Below are positions 8,355 through 17,930 of a DNA stretch of 64,000 nt, piece by piece (position 1 is the stretch's first letter; each line of letters begins with the position of its first letter). The stretch comes from Halodesulfovibrio aestuarii (GTDB taxonomy: Bacteria; Desulfobacterota; Desulfovibrionia; Desulfovibrionales; Desulfovibrionaceae): assembly GCF_050571805.1 (NCBI RefSeq), contig NZ_CP192219.1; one strand, given 5' to 3'. The translations under genes and the position numbers were made by a program. Below the pieces are notes generated by a model, which was not told where the DNA came from, made no database searches, and saw only the letters and a list, made by a program, of their open reading frames with translations.

Positions 8355-8626
8355 GCGCGGGGAATTTCAGTCTATAAGCGAAAGCCGCTTGAGATTTAAA
8401 GCTCGTCATAACAGCGCATGGATGTACCGAAATGAGTAAACAACATAGAAGGTGGTCGTTTACGACATATTACGTATCGTCTCTTATAGGGTTGAGTGCT
8501 ATTTGCAGTAAATGAGGCAATGGTATTTTTTCTTGTTATTGTAACTAGCTGGCTACTTACGGCCGGTGTGTTGTGAAAGGCACCAATATTGCGATGCGTT
8601 TTTAACGTTCTTGGGAGAAAACAGAG

Positions 8627-9508
8627 ATGATGGTGTACGGAAAGCTAATCCTAACCGCATTGTTGTGGGGAGGTACATTCGTCGCAGGTAGGCTGTTGTC
8701 GAATGGAATGGGAGCCTTTTCCGCTGCGTTTTTGCGTTTTTTGACAGCATCAGTCTGTATGATGTGGGTAATGCATAATCGCTCTGGCGGGTTGCCTAAG
8801 TTGGATAAAAAAGGATGGATAGGCGTTTGTCTGTTAGGGGCAACCGGTGTGTTTGCATATAACGCCTTCTTTTTTACAGGATTACAAACTGTCCCGGCAG
8901 GCAGAGCTGCAGTAATTATTTCTATGAACCCAATAGTCATCACGTTGTTGGCGGCATTACTGTTTGGTGAAAAGCTGACTCCACGTAAAGGGATTGGTAT
9001 TTGTCTTTCAGTAACAGGAGCAACTATAGCTATTTCCCGTGGAGATCCTGTGTCACTCTTTACAGGCGGCCTGACCTCCGGTGACCTTACAATTTTTGGC
9101 TGTGTTGCAAGTTGGTCCGCGTATTCTTTATTAGGTAAAAGAATGATGGGCTTTTTAACTCCGCACGCAGCAATCACCTATTCCTGTATTACAGGTACGA
9201 TAATGTTGTTACCGTTCGCCCTGTATGAAGGGTTGGTAACTGATTTTGCCGGTTACACTGTGACTCATTACCTATGTATCGCATACCTTGGAGTACTCGG
9301 CACCGTTATTGGATTTACATGGTTTTATGAAGCAATTCACGAGATCGGAGCATCGCGTGCCGCTGTATTTATTAATTTCGTGCCGGTAGCCGGGATTCTG
9401 TGCGGCTGGTTCTTTCTTGGTGAATCGTTGGCGCTGTCGTTGCTCGTAGGCGTGGCGCTCGTTGTCTCAGGTGTTTATTTAACGAACTCTGTGGCGAGAA
9501 AAGTGTAG
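8627..9508 (+). CDS. EamA/DMT-family metabolite transporter
   Basis: 293 residues with two EamA repeats of about five membrane helices each. Typical features are LLWGGTFVAGRLL at the start, NPIVITLLAALLFGEKLTPRKGIGICLSVTGA at the end of repeat one, and VPVAGILCGWFFLGESL with LVGVALVVSGVYL in repeat two. Members export amino acids and other small metabolites; the substrate cannot be told. GGGAG lies 9 nt before the ATG. Confidence 0.88.
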   Translation: MMVYGKLILTALLWGGTFVAGRLLSNGMGAFSAAFLRFLTASVCMMWVMHNRSGGLPKLDKKGWIGVCLLGATGVFAYNAFFFTGLQTVPAGRAAVIISMNPIVITLLAALLFGEKLTPRKGIGICLSVTGATIAISRGDPVSLFTGGLTSGDLTIFGCVASWSAYSLLGKRMMGFLTPHAAITYSCITGTIMLLPFALYEGLVTDFAGYTVTHYLCIAYLGVLGTVIGFTWFYEAIHEIGASRAAVFINFVPVAGILCGWFFLGESLALSLLVGVALVVSGVYLTNSVARKV

Positions 9509-9576
9509 CATGCAGATCTTTTAATAAAGGCTGTTTTGGGCTAGTCTGTCCGGTTAACTATCTTTCGTTGAAGTAT

Positions 9577-9613
9577 AAAAGGGCTGTTCCATATCTGTGG
9601 GACAGCCCTTTTA
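9577..9613. terminator. Terminator after the EamA transporter gene
   Basis: AAAAGGGCTGTTCC pairs with GGGACAGCCCTTTT; rightward transcripts end in TTTT. The symmetric A/T flanks could work in either direction. Confidence 0.85.
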
Positions 9614-9776
9614 TTATTGCAGAATGAGAGGGTAACTATCGTGACGGGGGTGCAGCTTTTTCTCAGCTGAAGACATAAAAAGCATTACAGATAATCCACG
9701 ATTTTGTGTGGCCTTCCGTGGTATGATTCGTGATTGCAATTTGAACTTTGTGAGTTTGAGAGTTCGGAGAGAGTAA

Positions 9777-10856
9777 ATGAAAAAGTTAATTAACGAACCT
9801 GAAAACGTTGTGGATGAACAGTTGCTGGGGCTGGCTGCAGCGCATCCTGAATTATATTTGAACATGGAGCCACGGTACTTGTGCAGGAAGAATATTCCAG
9901 ATGGGAAAGTGGCCATTGTCTCCGGTGGCGGGAGCGGGCATGACCCAATGCATTGTGGGTATGTCGGGTATGGCATGCTGGACGGAGCATGTCCCGGGGA
10001 AGTATTTACATCACCGACACCTGACCAGATTTATGCATGCGCGAAGAACGTACATCGAGGAGCGGGGGTGCTGTTTCTGGTTAAGAACTACACGGGCGAC
10101 GTATTTAATTTTGAAACTGCTGCTGAACTGTGCATGGTCGAAGGAATACAGGTTCAGTGTGTTTTGATTGATGATGATGTGGCGGTAAAAGGGGGCGGAG
10201 GTACAGCAGGAAGACGCGGCGTCGGCGTTACAGTACTTGCAGAAAAAATTGTCGGGGCTGCAGCAGAAGCAGGGTATTCGCTGAAAGAATGTGCAGATTT
10301 GTGCCGTCGTGTGAATTTGAACGGGCGTTCTATGGGAGTTGCATTGAGTTCGTGCACTGTACCCATGGCAGGAGCGCCTACCTTTGTTCTGGGTGATGAT
10401 GAAGTTGAGATAGGCATAGGTATCCATGGTGAGCCCGGAGTAGAGCGCATGTGCATGGCCCGTGTGGATGATCTTGTGGAGATTTTAGTCGAGCATATCT
10501 TTTCAGATCCTGTATATATCCGTGTTGTTCGAGAACTGAATACAGACACAGGGCAGTGGGAAGATGTGCAGCTTGTGAGCGAGCCATTTGGGGAGGGGGA
10601 TGAATTTATTGCGTTGGTCAATGGTATGGGCGGAACTCCATTAGGTGAATTGTACAGCGTATACCGGAAACTGGCAGAACTGTGTGAGGAACGTGGCGTT
10701 CGTATCCGAAGAAATTTGGTTGGAACATATATCTCATCACTGGAAATGCAGGGGTGTTCTATAAGTTTACTGAGAGCAGATGCTGAAATGGTGAAATTAT
10801 GGGATGCACCAGCTCTTACCTCTGCTCTGTGTGTCCCTGAGTGTGCCGTAAAATAG
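9777..10856 (+). CDS. dhaK: Dihydroxyacetone kinase, substrate-binding subunit DhaK
   Basis: 359 residues, as in E. coli DhaK (356). Binds dihydroxyacetone covalently through a histidine; H217 in GIGIHGEPG matches that residue. Other family stretches are VSGGGSGHDPMHCGYVG near 44 (substrate site), LVKNYTGDVFNF near 102 and GGGGTAGRRGVG near 140. First gene of dhaK-dhaL-dhaM with gaps of 18 and 4 nt. In this PTS-type kinase, phosphate passes to ADP held on DhaL from DhaM, not from ATP. No DhaR-type regulator is next to it. Confidence 0.95.
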   Translation: MKKLINEPENVVDEQLLGLAAAHPELYLNMEPRYLCRKNIPDGKVAIVSGGGSGHDPMHCGYVGYGMLDGACPGEVFTSPTPDQIYACAKNVHRGAGVLFLVKNYTGDVFNFETAAELCMVEGIQVQCVLIDDDVAVKGGGGTAGRRGVGVTVLAEKIVGAAAEAGYSLKECADLCRRVNLNGRSMGVALSSCTVPMAGAPTFVLGDDEVEIGIGIHGEPGVERMCMARVDDLVEILVEHIFSDPVYIRVVRELNTDTGQWEDVQLVSEPFGEGDEFIALVNGMGGTPLGELYSVYRKLAELCEERGVRIRRNLVGTYISSLEMQGCSISLLRADAEMVKLWDAPALTSALCVPECAVK

Positions 10857-10874
10857 TAGCAGACGAGGATGGTA

Positions 10875-11504
10875 ATGCTGACTAAAGCTACTGCTTTTGC
10901 ATGGTTCAATAACGCAGCAACATTAATGACAGAGCACAAGCATGAGCTCCATTTGCTTGATGCTGCCATCGGGGATGGTGATCATGGTATTAATATGGAT
11001 AGAGGCTTTAGTAAGCTTATCCATAACCTTCCTGAAATGGAGCACTTATGCTTAGGTGAAGTACTTAAGCAGACAGGTATGGTGCTACTTTCCAACATTG
11101 GCGGTGCAAGTGGGCCGCTGTACGGAGCCTTGTTTATTAAGGGCGCAGCAACTGTTGGAGATGCTGAAGCTCTTGATGCGTCTGCCTTGCTGACGTTTCT
11201 TGATGTAGGAGTAGCCGGGCTGGTTACTCGTGGCAGAACTGAAGAAGAAGATAAGACGATGTATGATGTGTGGGCTCCTGTATTGCGTAAGTATAAACAA
11301 AGCCTTGAAGCTGGGATGGGCATGGAACAAATTTTAGAGGAATGTGTTCATGCTGCGGAGTTAGGGATGAAGGCAACAATACCTATGCTGGCTCGAAAAG
11401 GGCGGGCAAGTTATTTAGGAGAGCGGAGTATAGGACATCAGGATCCCGGAGCAACTTCGTCGTACTATCTTGTTACCGCATTGTACGAGAGCATAAGAGA
11501 GTGA
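10875..11504 (+). CDS. dhaL: Dihydroxyacetone kinase, ADP-binding subunit DhaL
   Basis: About 209 residues. Holds ADP-Mg as a cofactor that is rephosphorylated by DhaM. LDAAIGDGDHGINMDRG near 30-46 carries the Mg-binding aspartates, and SNIGGASGPLYGALF and RASYLGERSIGHQDPGATS are typical nucleotide-site stretches. ATG 10869 touches GAGG whereas ATG 10875 is 6 nt away, so 10875 is preferred. Second gene of the operon. Confidence 0.93.
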   Translation: MLTKATAFAWFNNAATLMTEHKHELHLLDAAIGDGDHGINMDRGFSKLIHNLPEMEHLCLGEVLKQTGMVLLSNIGGASGPLYGALFIKGAATVGDAEALDASALLTFLDVGVAGLVTRGRTEEEDKTMYDVWAPVLRKYKQSLEAGMGMEQILEECVHAAELGMKATIPMLARKGRASYLGERSIGHQDPGATSSYYLVTALYESIRE

Positions 11505-11508
11505 AATT

Positions 11509-13995
11509 ATGGTTGGTATTGTCTTAGTTTCTCATAGTATTCGTTTAGCAGAAGGAATCAGGGAAATTGTTGGGCAGATGACGCAACATTCAGTACCGAT
11601 GGCCGTGGCTGCTGGCACCAACGATGAAGAAAATCCTATTGGAACCGACCCTGTTAAAATTCTCAATGCTGTGAAGCAGGTTCAACAGGGGGATGGGGTT
11701 CTTGTGCTTATGGATTTTGGCAGTGCGATGCTTAGCACAGAGGCTGCTATCGATCTTTTGCCGGAGGTAGAAAGAAGGGATATTGTTTTAAGCCCTGCTC
11801 CGTTAGTGGAAGGAGCAATGGCTGCGGCTGTTCAAGTGTCCTTAGGCGCTGATATGGAAACAGTACTTGAAGAGTTGGCTTCAATTGTTCAATTCAAGGC
11901 CAAACAACTTGGGATAGAAAAAACGGAGTTTTTTGTAGCTATGCGTAATGTGGATACTCCTCCGTCGGGGAAAAAAAGTGAAGAGATTTCATTAGTAATC
12001 CCTAATAAGCTTGGGCTACATGCGCGCCCGGCAGCGCGTATAGTTGGAACTGTTGGCGGGTATGTTTCTGATGTGTGGTTAATTCGGGGGACGGAAAGTG
12101 CTAATGCCCGTTCGTTGAACCAGATAACAATGCTGGCAGTGTCACAGGGAGAAAGCATCATGTTCCGTGCGGTAGGAGAAGATGCTAAAGATGTGCTCAC
12201 TGCTTTGCGGGCATTAGCTGATGTAAATTTTGGTGATGTAGACAAGCCTGATTTCACCTTGCGGAAAGAAAGTATACCGCAAGGTGGTATTGCGGCTTCT
12301 CCGGGAAGCGCGTTGGGGCCCGTTGTCTGGTATCATCCAATGCTGCCGAAAATTGAACGGAAAATAGTTTCGGATGCTGAAAATGAGATGGTACGTCTGG
12401 CAGAAGCCATCGCTATGGCCCGTATTGAACTGGCCGAGTTGGAACAGAAAACGTCCGGTAATGCAGCCACCGTGGAAGAGGCAGAATTTTTTGCATTGCA
12501 TAGTATGTTATTGGATGATCCGTATATTACGTGTTCCGCGCACGATTTTATTACGAAGTCAAAGTATAATGCAGAGTCTGCGTGGGTGGAGACCATAGAA
12601 AAAACAATGGAGCGGTACCGCTCTCTGCAAAATGAATATGTGCGTGGCAGAGCTGTGGATGTTCTTGATGTTGGCACCCGGGTTCTTCGGGCTTTAACGG
12701 GGGAAGTGTTTAACGGGCCCAAGGTGGAAGAACCTGCTATTTTGGTGGCAACTGATCTCGGGGCTTCTGACATGGTCGATCTCGATAAGGAGAACGTGTT
12801 GGGGATTGTTACGCAGGAAGGTGGTGCAACCTCACACGTAGCGATTTTTTCCCGAGCCTTGAAAATTCCTGCTGTTGCCGGAGCGAATGGGCTTGTTGAT
12901 TCTCTTCAAGATGGTGACATTATAGGTATTAATGGCTCAACTGGTGAAGTTTGGACTTCTCCGAGTTCAAGAGAACAGGAAAAGCTGGCCTTACTGCGTT
13001 CCCAGTGGGACACGCATTTGCAGGAAGTACGACAAAAAGCTGTTGAGCCTGCGGTAACACGTGACGGTAAAAGTATCCGTGTAGATGTAAATGTAAAATC
13101 CGTAAGTGAAATTAAAGCGGCTCTTGATGCGGGTGCAGACGGTATTGGTATTTTAAGTACAGAGTATCTGTACTTAAACAGGGATAGTGCACCGTCAGAG
13201 GAAGAACAGTATCAAGAGTACATGAAAGCAGCAGCCATGATGAAAGGGGATCCACTGGTCATTTCTACTGCGGATTTAGGTGGTGAGAATGCACTGCCGT
13301 ATCTGGATAAGAATCCAACAGAGCGTAATGTTGGTTTTGACAGGCGAGGTGTGCGTTACAGCCTTGCCCACAGGGATATGTTCTTACAGCAAATCAAAGC
13401 TCTCCTTCGAACCGCAGCAGAATTCCCGATAAAGGTGTTGGTTCCAATGGTTTCACACCTTACAGAGTTGCGCGAAGTATATGCCGTCATCAATGAAGCG
13501 CGTGTCATGTTGAAAAAAGATTCTATCCCCTGCTCAGTCAATGTTGATCTGGGTATTGTTATTGAAGTTCCTGCGTCTGTATTTCTTGCAGATCAGTTGG
13601 CGCGTGAAGCAGATTTCTTTGTATTGGGCGGTGATGATCTTGCGCGGTATGTAATGGTGTATGACGCGAAAAACTCTGTATTGGGTACAGAGTTTACGCA
13701 GTTGCATCCTGCAATTTTAAGGATAATGCGTGATATAATCCGTCTGGCGCACGATGCGGGTATCCCTGTGAGCGTGGGCGGGGGGATAACCAGTAATTTG
13801 CAGGCCGTATTTGTCCTTGTGGGACTGGGGATCGATTCGCTCGCAGTATCCGCTACTTCGCTTGAACAGACAAAAAATCTGATCCGCTCGATAGTGGTGA
13901 GTGAAGCAAAAGAGGTTGCTATGGAGGCAATGGAGTTGCCGGACGCCAGCAGTGTAAAGACTCTTATCTCTATGCATTGCTGTATGTCATATTAA
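11509..13995 (+). CDS. dhaM: DhaM-HPr-enzyme I fusion, phosphotransfer subunit of dihydroxyacetone kinase, with altered EI PEP site
   Basis: 828 residues in three parts: an EIIA-Man-like DhaM domain (1-130; phosphorylatable H9 in VSHSIRLAEG), HPr (about 157-240; H171 in LGLHARPAAR) and a full-length enzyme I (about 255-828; H443 in GGATSHVAIF). The phospho-relay histidines are all kept. The C-terminal PEP-binding barrel is not: by motif alignment to E. coli EI, R296 is S550 (GILSTEYLY), R332 is S586 (ISTADLGG), N454 is D709, R465 is A720 and the catalytic C502 is G757. The barrel fold and the residue equivalent to R358 seem kept. PEP-driven autophosphorylation therefore looks unlikely and a separate EI may feed the relay. 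E. coli DhaM instead has a truncated EI. Last gene of the operon. Confidence 0.9.
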   Translation: MVGIVLVSHSIRLAEGIREIVGQMTQHSVPMAVAAGTNDEENPIGTDPVKILNAVKQVQQGDGVLVLMDFGSAMLSTEAAIDLLPEVERRDIVLSPAPLVEGAMAAAVQVSLGADMETVLEELASIVQFKAKQLGIEKTEFFVAMRNVDTPPSGKKSEEISLVIPNKLGLHARPAARIVGTVGGYVSDVWLIRGTESANARSLNQITMLAVSQGESIMFRAVGEDAKDVLTALRALADVNFGDVDKPDFTLRKESIPQGGIAASPGSALGPVVWYHPMLPKIERKIVSDAENEMVRLAEAIAMARIELAELEQKTSGNAATVEEAEFFALHSMLLDDPYITCSAHDFITKSKYNAESAWVETIEKTMERYRSLQNEYVRGRAVDVLDVGTRVLRALTGEVFNGPKVEEPAILVATDLGASDMVDLDKENVLGIVTQEGGATSHVAIFSRALKIPAVAGANGLVDSLQDGDIIGINGSTGEVWTSPSSREQEKLALLRSQWDTHLQEVRQKAVEPAVTRDGKSIRVDVNVKSVSEIKAALDAGADGIGILSTEYLYLNRDSAPSEEEQYQEYMKAAAMMKGDPLVISTADLGGENALPYLDKNPTERNVGFDRRGVRYSLAHRDMFLQQIKALLRTAAEFPIKVLVPMVSHLTELREVYAVINEARVMLKKDSIPCSVNVDLGIVIEVPASVFLADQLAREADFFVLGGDDLARYVMVYDAKNSVLGTEFTQLHPAILRIMRDIIRLAHDAGIPVSVGGGITSNLQAVFVLVGLGIDSLAVSATSLEQTKNLIRSIVVSEAKEVAMEAMELPDASSVKTLISMHCCMSY

Positions 13996-14093
13996 GCGGG
14001 ATGCGTTGTTCTGTTGCAATGTATTCTCTATTAAATGAAACGTTGAAAAGGTCTATGACTGAATATCCATAGTCTACCGACTGCAAAATAGAA

Positions 14094-14123
14094 AAAACCC
14101 ACTTGCTGCCAGGTGGGTTTTTC
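14094..14123 (+). terminator. Terminator of the dha operon
   Basis: AACCCACTTG and CAGGTGGGTT arms with one mismatch, followed by a T-run. Confidence 0.85.
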
Positions 14124-14584
14124 TGTCTTGTTTGTCTTCAAAATGCGTGGGGTAAGTCTCGGATTTTTTTAGGGATGAATTATACTTAATTTAAAAGAAT
14201 TCATCTCTGGGAGGTACCATCGCCGGGTTAGTGCGACTGTGACCGAAACAACGCTAAGACATTCACTGGAGTTATCTTTCACGGCTTGGGATTTATCTCC
14301 AGAAAAAATGACTCGGCCATTGTTTGACACCAAATTGTTGCTGTAAAGACACTTGGTTATTGATTGAGTGATCAATATGTTGTTTGAAAGTCAAAATATA
14401 TTTAATGTGTTGCGATAAATAATTTTTTTGTAATGGGCTGTGTTGCTGAATAGTAACGATATGCTGGAACGTGCTGTTCTTGTGAATAAACATTTTTGGA
14501 GAGGCCAGAGAAGCCTTTTTCAAAAAGGTTCTCTGGCCGCCGGAGGCAAAACACGCAAAGAAGCGCCCCTGAGAATGAAACGCA
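14124..14584. other. Intergenic region with no recognised gene
   Basis: About 460 nt between the dha terminator and the end of the leftward acyl-CoA synthetase gene. Apart from the repeat-like hairpin at 14503-14550 nothing recognisable was seen; short reading frames here lack ribosome binding sites. Confidence 0.4.
14503..14550. repeat. Intergenic hairpin with GCCGCCGGAGGC tail (dispersed repeat candidate)
   Basis: A 17-bp stem with one bulged G (14503-14520 with 14522-14538, GGCCAGAGAA...TTCTCTGGCC), then GCCGCCGGAGGCAAA at 14536-14550. The same 15 bases recur at 34370-34384 and a variant near 48718-48735. It probably also ends the leftward acyl-CoA synthetase transcript. Confidence 0.55.
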
Positions 14585-16987
14585 TTAAAAATGTTCGTTG
14601 GTAGCTCTGATTTCTTCAACGCGGAGTCGTGCTTCAGAGTACAATGCGAGCGCGGTTACGGCTCGGTCACAGACAGGAAAGACGGGAACGTTGTTCTGTA
14701 AGAAATGATCACGTAGCGGATCATAGAGCCTGCCGCCATCAATGACGCCGATGATCGGCTTGGATGATTTTTTTGCGACATCTACAAGCAGATTGGCAAT
14801 AGAGTGGACATCGTCCATGGAAAAAGCTGGCCTTGTCGGTTCTGCAAGAGTGTGCATTGCAGGGGAAAGCGGGTCGAGTCCGACAATTACGGAATCAACA
14901 GCAGTATCTTTTTCGAGAGTTTTTACTGCATCTGCGTGAAGAGCGTCGGTTGCACTTGGTGTGAGGTCTAGCGGGTTCTGGATTGTTACCAGAGATTGCA
15001 GACGGTTTGCCTCGAGCATTGCGGCAATGGTTTGTTTTGTGTCAGAGCCGAATTGTGCCAAGTCCATCTGGAAGTCGTCGCAATGGATAGAATCAGCCAT
15101 GCCTACCGCTTCAAATCCCGCGCCGCTAACAGCTGCAAGGCGGTTGCCCGCAATAGTTTTGTCATGGAGCATTTCTGCAAGCATGAAGAGATCCTGAAAT
15201 TCCTGAAAGTTTCGCGCAACAAGAGCACCAGCCTGACGCACACAGCTTTCGCATACCATGTAATCACCGGCAAGCGATGCTGTATGGCCGCTTGTGGCGG
15301 ATTTGCCTTCCGGAGTGCGACCTGCTTTGTAGAAGATAACTTCTTTCCCGTTATGAATAGCCTCGCGGACCGCTTTACAAAATTCGAGGCCGTCTAAATC
15401 GCTGAAGCCTTCTGCGTATACGGCAATTACATCCACTTGTTCAGCATCTTTGAAATAACGAACCATGTCTCCAAGGGTGAGGTCTGTCTGGTTGCCCATG
15501 GAGATCATATAGCTAGGGTGCAGCTCAGGGCTCTGGCTGCAACGGTGCAGCATAAAGGCACCGCTTTGGCTGATAAGTGCTGCCCGGTGTGGGGTTGCAG
15601 ACCGGTTTTTCGGAAGTTTTTCTTCTGGAATGAACCATGTGTCGTAGGAACCGGGGTGTGAAACTACCCCCATGCAGTTGGCACCGAGGAATACAGGGCC
15701 TCCGTCTCCTTTGGCATGGGTGGCGTTAATGTGGGCAATGAGTTCAGCTGCTTCTTTTTGGCTGCTTTCAGTTTCACCCATGCCGCCTGGAATAAGCATG
15801 ACGCTCTGGGCAGCATCAAGACTTACAAGTTCATCTACAAGCTGCGGCACCTGTGCTGCAGAAACGGCAACAACGAACAGGTCAAGCTTGTGGTCTAGGC
15901 TGGCAAGGTTTGGAACGCAGCGCACACCGTTAATTTCGTCAATACCGTCTCTAATGAGGGTCACATTTTTCTTGGAAAAACCTTCAGCAAGAATGTTCTC
16001 TAAGATGATTCGGCCGAAGTTGCGGCGGGTTGCGGAAACTCCGATGATACCGATGCGTTCAGGGTGCAGCAGGTTGTTAATCTTTTTGATCGGACGAGGG
16101 TTAGCCAGTTTCTGGGCCTTTCCGAAACGGCACATACCATCCAGCGGAACCATAAGGTAGTCTGTGAACGCAAAGGGGTTGATTTCAAGCTCTTCAATAA
16201 TAAAAGGTGCGTTGTTGTTGGATGTTGAGTAGTAACGTCCCATTTCAATGAAAGAGCTAAAACATTCGATGAGTTGTTCATCCGTGACAATACGGCGTTG
16301 TCCTCGGGTGAGTCCGGCAAGTTTTCGATATGAAATAGTTTTACGGAACAGTGCGAAGAATGATTCACCGTCAACAAGGTCTGTGGATGCAGCTACAATT
16401 GCCTGCCCCTTGCGGAAGCGTTCGGCGTATAGCTCGGTATCAGTTCCACCGAGACCTGCGCTGATAACCATGCCGAACTCACGGGTATGACGCAGACCTA
16501 CAATGAGTTCGTTGCCGAATGCGCTGGAATCCGGCGGCATAAATTGTACTTGCAGCACCCCTTTTAAGTCACGGCTGATAGCTTTGATCAGCGCTTCACC
16601 TTTCAGGCCTCTGTAAGACTCTGGTGCGTGGGCAGGATGACGTTCTATGTACGCAGCGTAGTTTTCCGGAACTTCATACTGCATACCGCGAACCGCAGAG
16701 CGGATTTTAGATGGTTGCTTTTCTACAATACGGACTCCACCTACTTCTGTTTTATGAATAATAGTAGGGGATACAATTTTGAGTACAGCTTTTTCACCCG
16801 GAATAGCCATAAGCTCTTCGTCTGAAAATCGCGCACCTCGGGGCAAAAGGTTTGCAATTGGTGGTGTTTCTGCGCCGGAGTTTGCTAAGAGATTGTACAC
16901 TTCGTATTCATACAGAAAGTCTCTATTTTCTGTGTCAGCAGCACTAAATAACTGAGTAATCTTTTCAAAATCTATCAATGTGTTCAT
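14585..16987 (-). CDS. Acyl-CoA synthetase (NDP-forming), ATP-grasp domain first
   Basis: 800 residues. Family members interconvert acyl-CoA + ADP + Pi with acid + ATP. The order is ATP-grasp (about 15-290; PGEKAVLKIVSPTIIHKTEVGGV and IEELEINPFAF), CoA-binding Rossmann domain (about 305-420; PERIGIIGVSATRRNFGRI), then succinyl-CoA-ligase-like domains with RAALISQSGAF and SGHTASLAGDY, the latter holding the histidine phosphorylated in catalysis. This is a permuted order compared with the CoA-binding-first enzymes such as Pat. Acetyl-CoA is the usual substrate guess in sulfate reducers, giving ATP from acetate production, but it is not proven here. Single gene with a promoter region of about 430 nt. 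Confidence 0.85.
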   Translation of the reverse strand: MNTLIDFEKITQLFSAADTENRDFLYEYEVYNLLANSGAETPPIANLLPRGARFSDEELMAIPGEKAVLKIVSPTIIHKTEVGGVRIVEKQPSKIRSAVRGMQYEVPENYAAYIERHPAHAPESYRGLKGEALIKAISRDLKGVLQVQFMPPDSSAFGNELIVGLRHTREFGMVISAGLGGTDTELYAERFRKGQAIVAASTDLVDGESFFALFRKTISYRKLAGLTRGQRRIVTDEQLIECFSSFIEMGRYYSTSNNNAPFIIEELEINPFAFTDYLMVPLDGMCRFGKAQKLANPRPIKKINNLLHPERIGIIGVSATRRNFGRIILENILAEGFSKKNVTLIRDGIDEINGVRCVPNLASLDHKLDLFVVAVSAAQVPQLVDELVSLDAAQSVMLIPGGMGETESSQKEAAELIAHINATHAKGDGGPVFLGANCMGVVSHPGSYDTWFIPEEKLPKNRSATPHRAALISQSGAFMLHRCSQSPELHPSYMISMGNQTDLTLGDMVRYFKDAEQVDVIAVYAEGFSDLDGLEFCKAVREAIHNGKEVIFYKAGRTPEGKSATSGHTASLAGDYMVCESCVRQAGALVARNFQEFQDLFMLAEMLHDKTIAGNRLAAVSGAGFEAVGMADSIHCDDFQMDLAQFGSDTKQTIAAMLEANRLQSLVTIQNPLDLTPSATDALHADAVKTLEKDTAVDSVIVGLDPLSPAMHTLAEPTRPAFSMDDVHSIANLLVDVAKKSSKPIIGVIDGGRLYDPLRDHFLQNNVPVFPVCDRAVTALALYSEARLRVEEIRATNEHF

Positions 16988-17238
16988 AGCCGTCTCTCTT
17001 GAAAAAAATCTGTAAGAAAATAACTGTACGAACTTTTGACGTTTTTGTCTTCGGTGTCTTTTCTTTTTCGACTATGTGGAAAAAAGGGGGGGCTATAGCG
17101 GGAAAATATGCATATTCCGCTTGCTGCAAAAAAGAATTGAAAGATTCAGGCTGAATGTATGTTGGTTAAGATGCGCGGGGGGCTTGTAATCAAGAACGTA
17201 CGTTTTAGAGACTGGAAGTTTTATGAAGGAAAAAGATA

Positions 17239-17273
17239 ATCGGGACAGGGAGAGAGAGGCTTCCTGTCCCGAT
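17239..17273. terminator. Strong hairpin downstream of the ars genes
   Basis: Perfect 11-bp inverted repeat (ATCGGGACAGG with CCTGTCCCGAT), 13-nt loop. On the minus strand it is followed by TTATCTTTTT, so it may be a second terminator for leftward transcription; it could also lie in the leader of nothing known. The rest of 16988-17410 shows no gene. Confidence 0.45.
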
Positions 17274-17413
17274 CAGATGTCTTGTTGCATGGAATTGCTG
17301 GACCATGCTGCAAGACGTAGAATAGAGTTGCCGTCGCCATAATTGCCAATGGCTGACAGGAAGTAGTATATGTTTGTTATGTGACAGTTGTGTTACAAAG
17401 TACGAGTCTCAAA

Positions 17414-17453
17414 CAAAAAAAGACAACAATCTGAAATTGAAGTCTTTTTTTAT
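17414..17453 (-). terminator. Terminator of arsRC
   Basis: AAAAAGAC and GTCTTTTT arms separated by a 17-nt loop, with a T-run, directly after the arsC stop. Confidence 0.7.
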
Positions 17454-17475
17454 GAATAATATTTTGAAGGCGGTG

Positions 17476-17922
17476 TTACATGCCTAGAGATTCTGGAAGT
17501 GTAACAACATATGCTTTAATTTGGTCACGGACTTTTCGATAGCAGTTAAGCTGTTCTTCTTCAGGGGCACCTTGTGCTGCAAGTTCTTTTGCCTGTGCCG
17601 GAGGGTCGGGGAAGCCAACATGAACAACTTTGGCTTTCCCTGGAAAGTATGGACATGTTTCATGTGCATGACCACAGACGGTAATAACTACATCAAAGTT
17701 TATTGTGTTGAGTTCACTAAGCAGTTTTGATGAATGTGAAGAAATATCTACACCGGCTTCTTTCATGACCGCAACAGCATTCGGGTTGAGACCGTGCGTT
17801 TCAATACCGGCTGAATATGCATTGAGAACATCACTTTTGAGGTGTTTTGCCCAACCTTCTGCCATTTGGCTGCGGCATGAGTTGCCTGTGCATAAAAATA
17901 AAATATTTATTTTAGCGCTCAT
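17476..17922 (-). CDS. arsC: Arsenate reductase, thioredoxin-coupled type
   Basis: 148 residues with the low-molecular-weight phosphatase fold. Reduces arsenate to arsenite in the cytoplasm. FLCTGNSCRSQMAEG (residues 9-23) is the phosphate loop with the nucleophilic cysteine; the second and third redox cysteines are in TVCGHAHETCPYFPG. That triple-Cys set marks the thioredoxin-dependent class. Lies 8 nt downstream of the arsR start-to-stop unit, in one operon; no arsenite efflux gene follows within the window. Confidence 0.93.
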   Translation of the reverse strand: MSAKINILFLCTGNSCRSQMAEGWAKHLKSDVLNAYSAGIETHGLNPNAVAVMKEAGVDISSHSSKLLSELNTINFDVVITVCGHAHETCPYFPGKAKVVHVGFPDPPAQAKELAAQGAPEEEQLNCYRKVRDQIKAYVVTLPESLGM

Positions 17923-17930
17923 AGTTTTTC

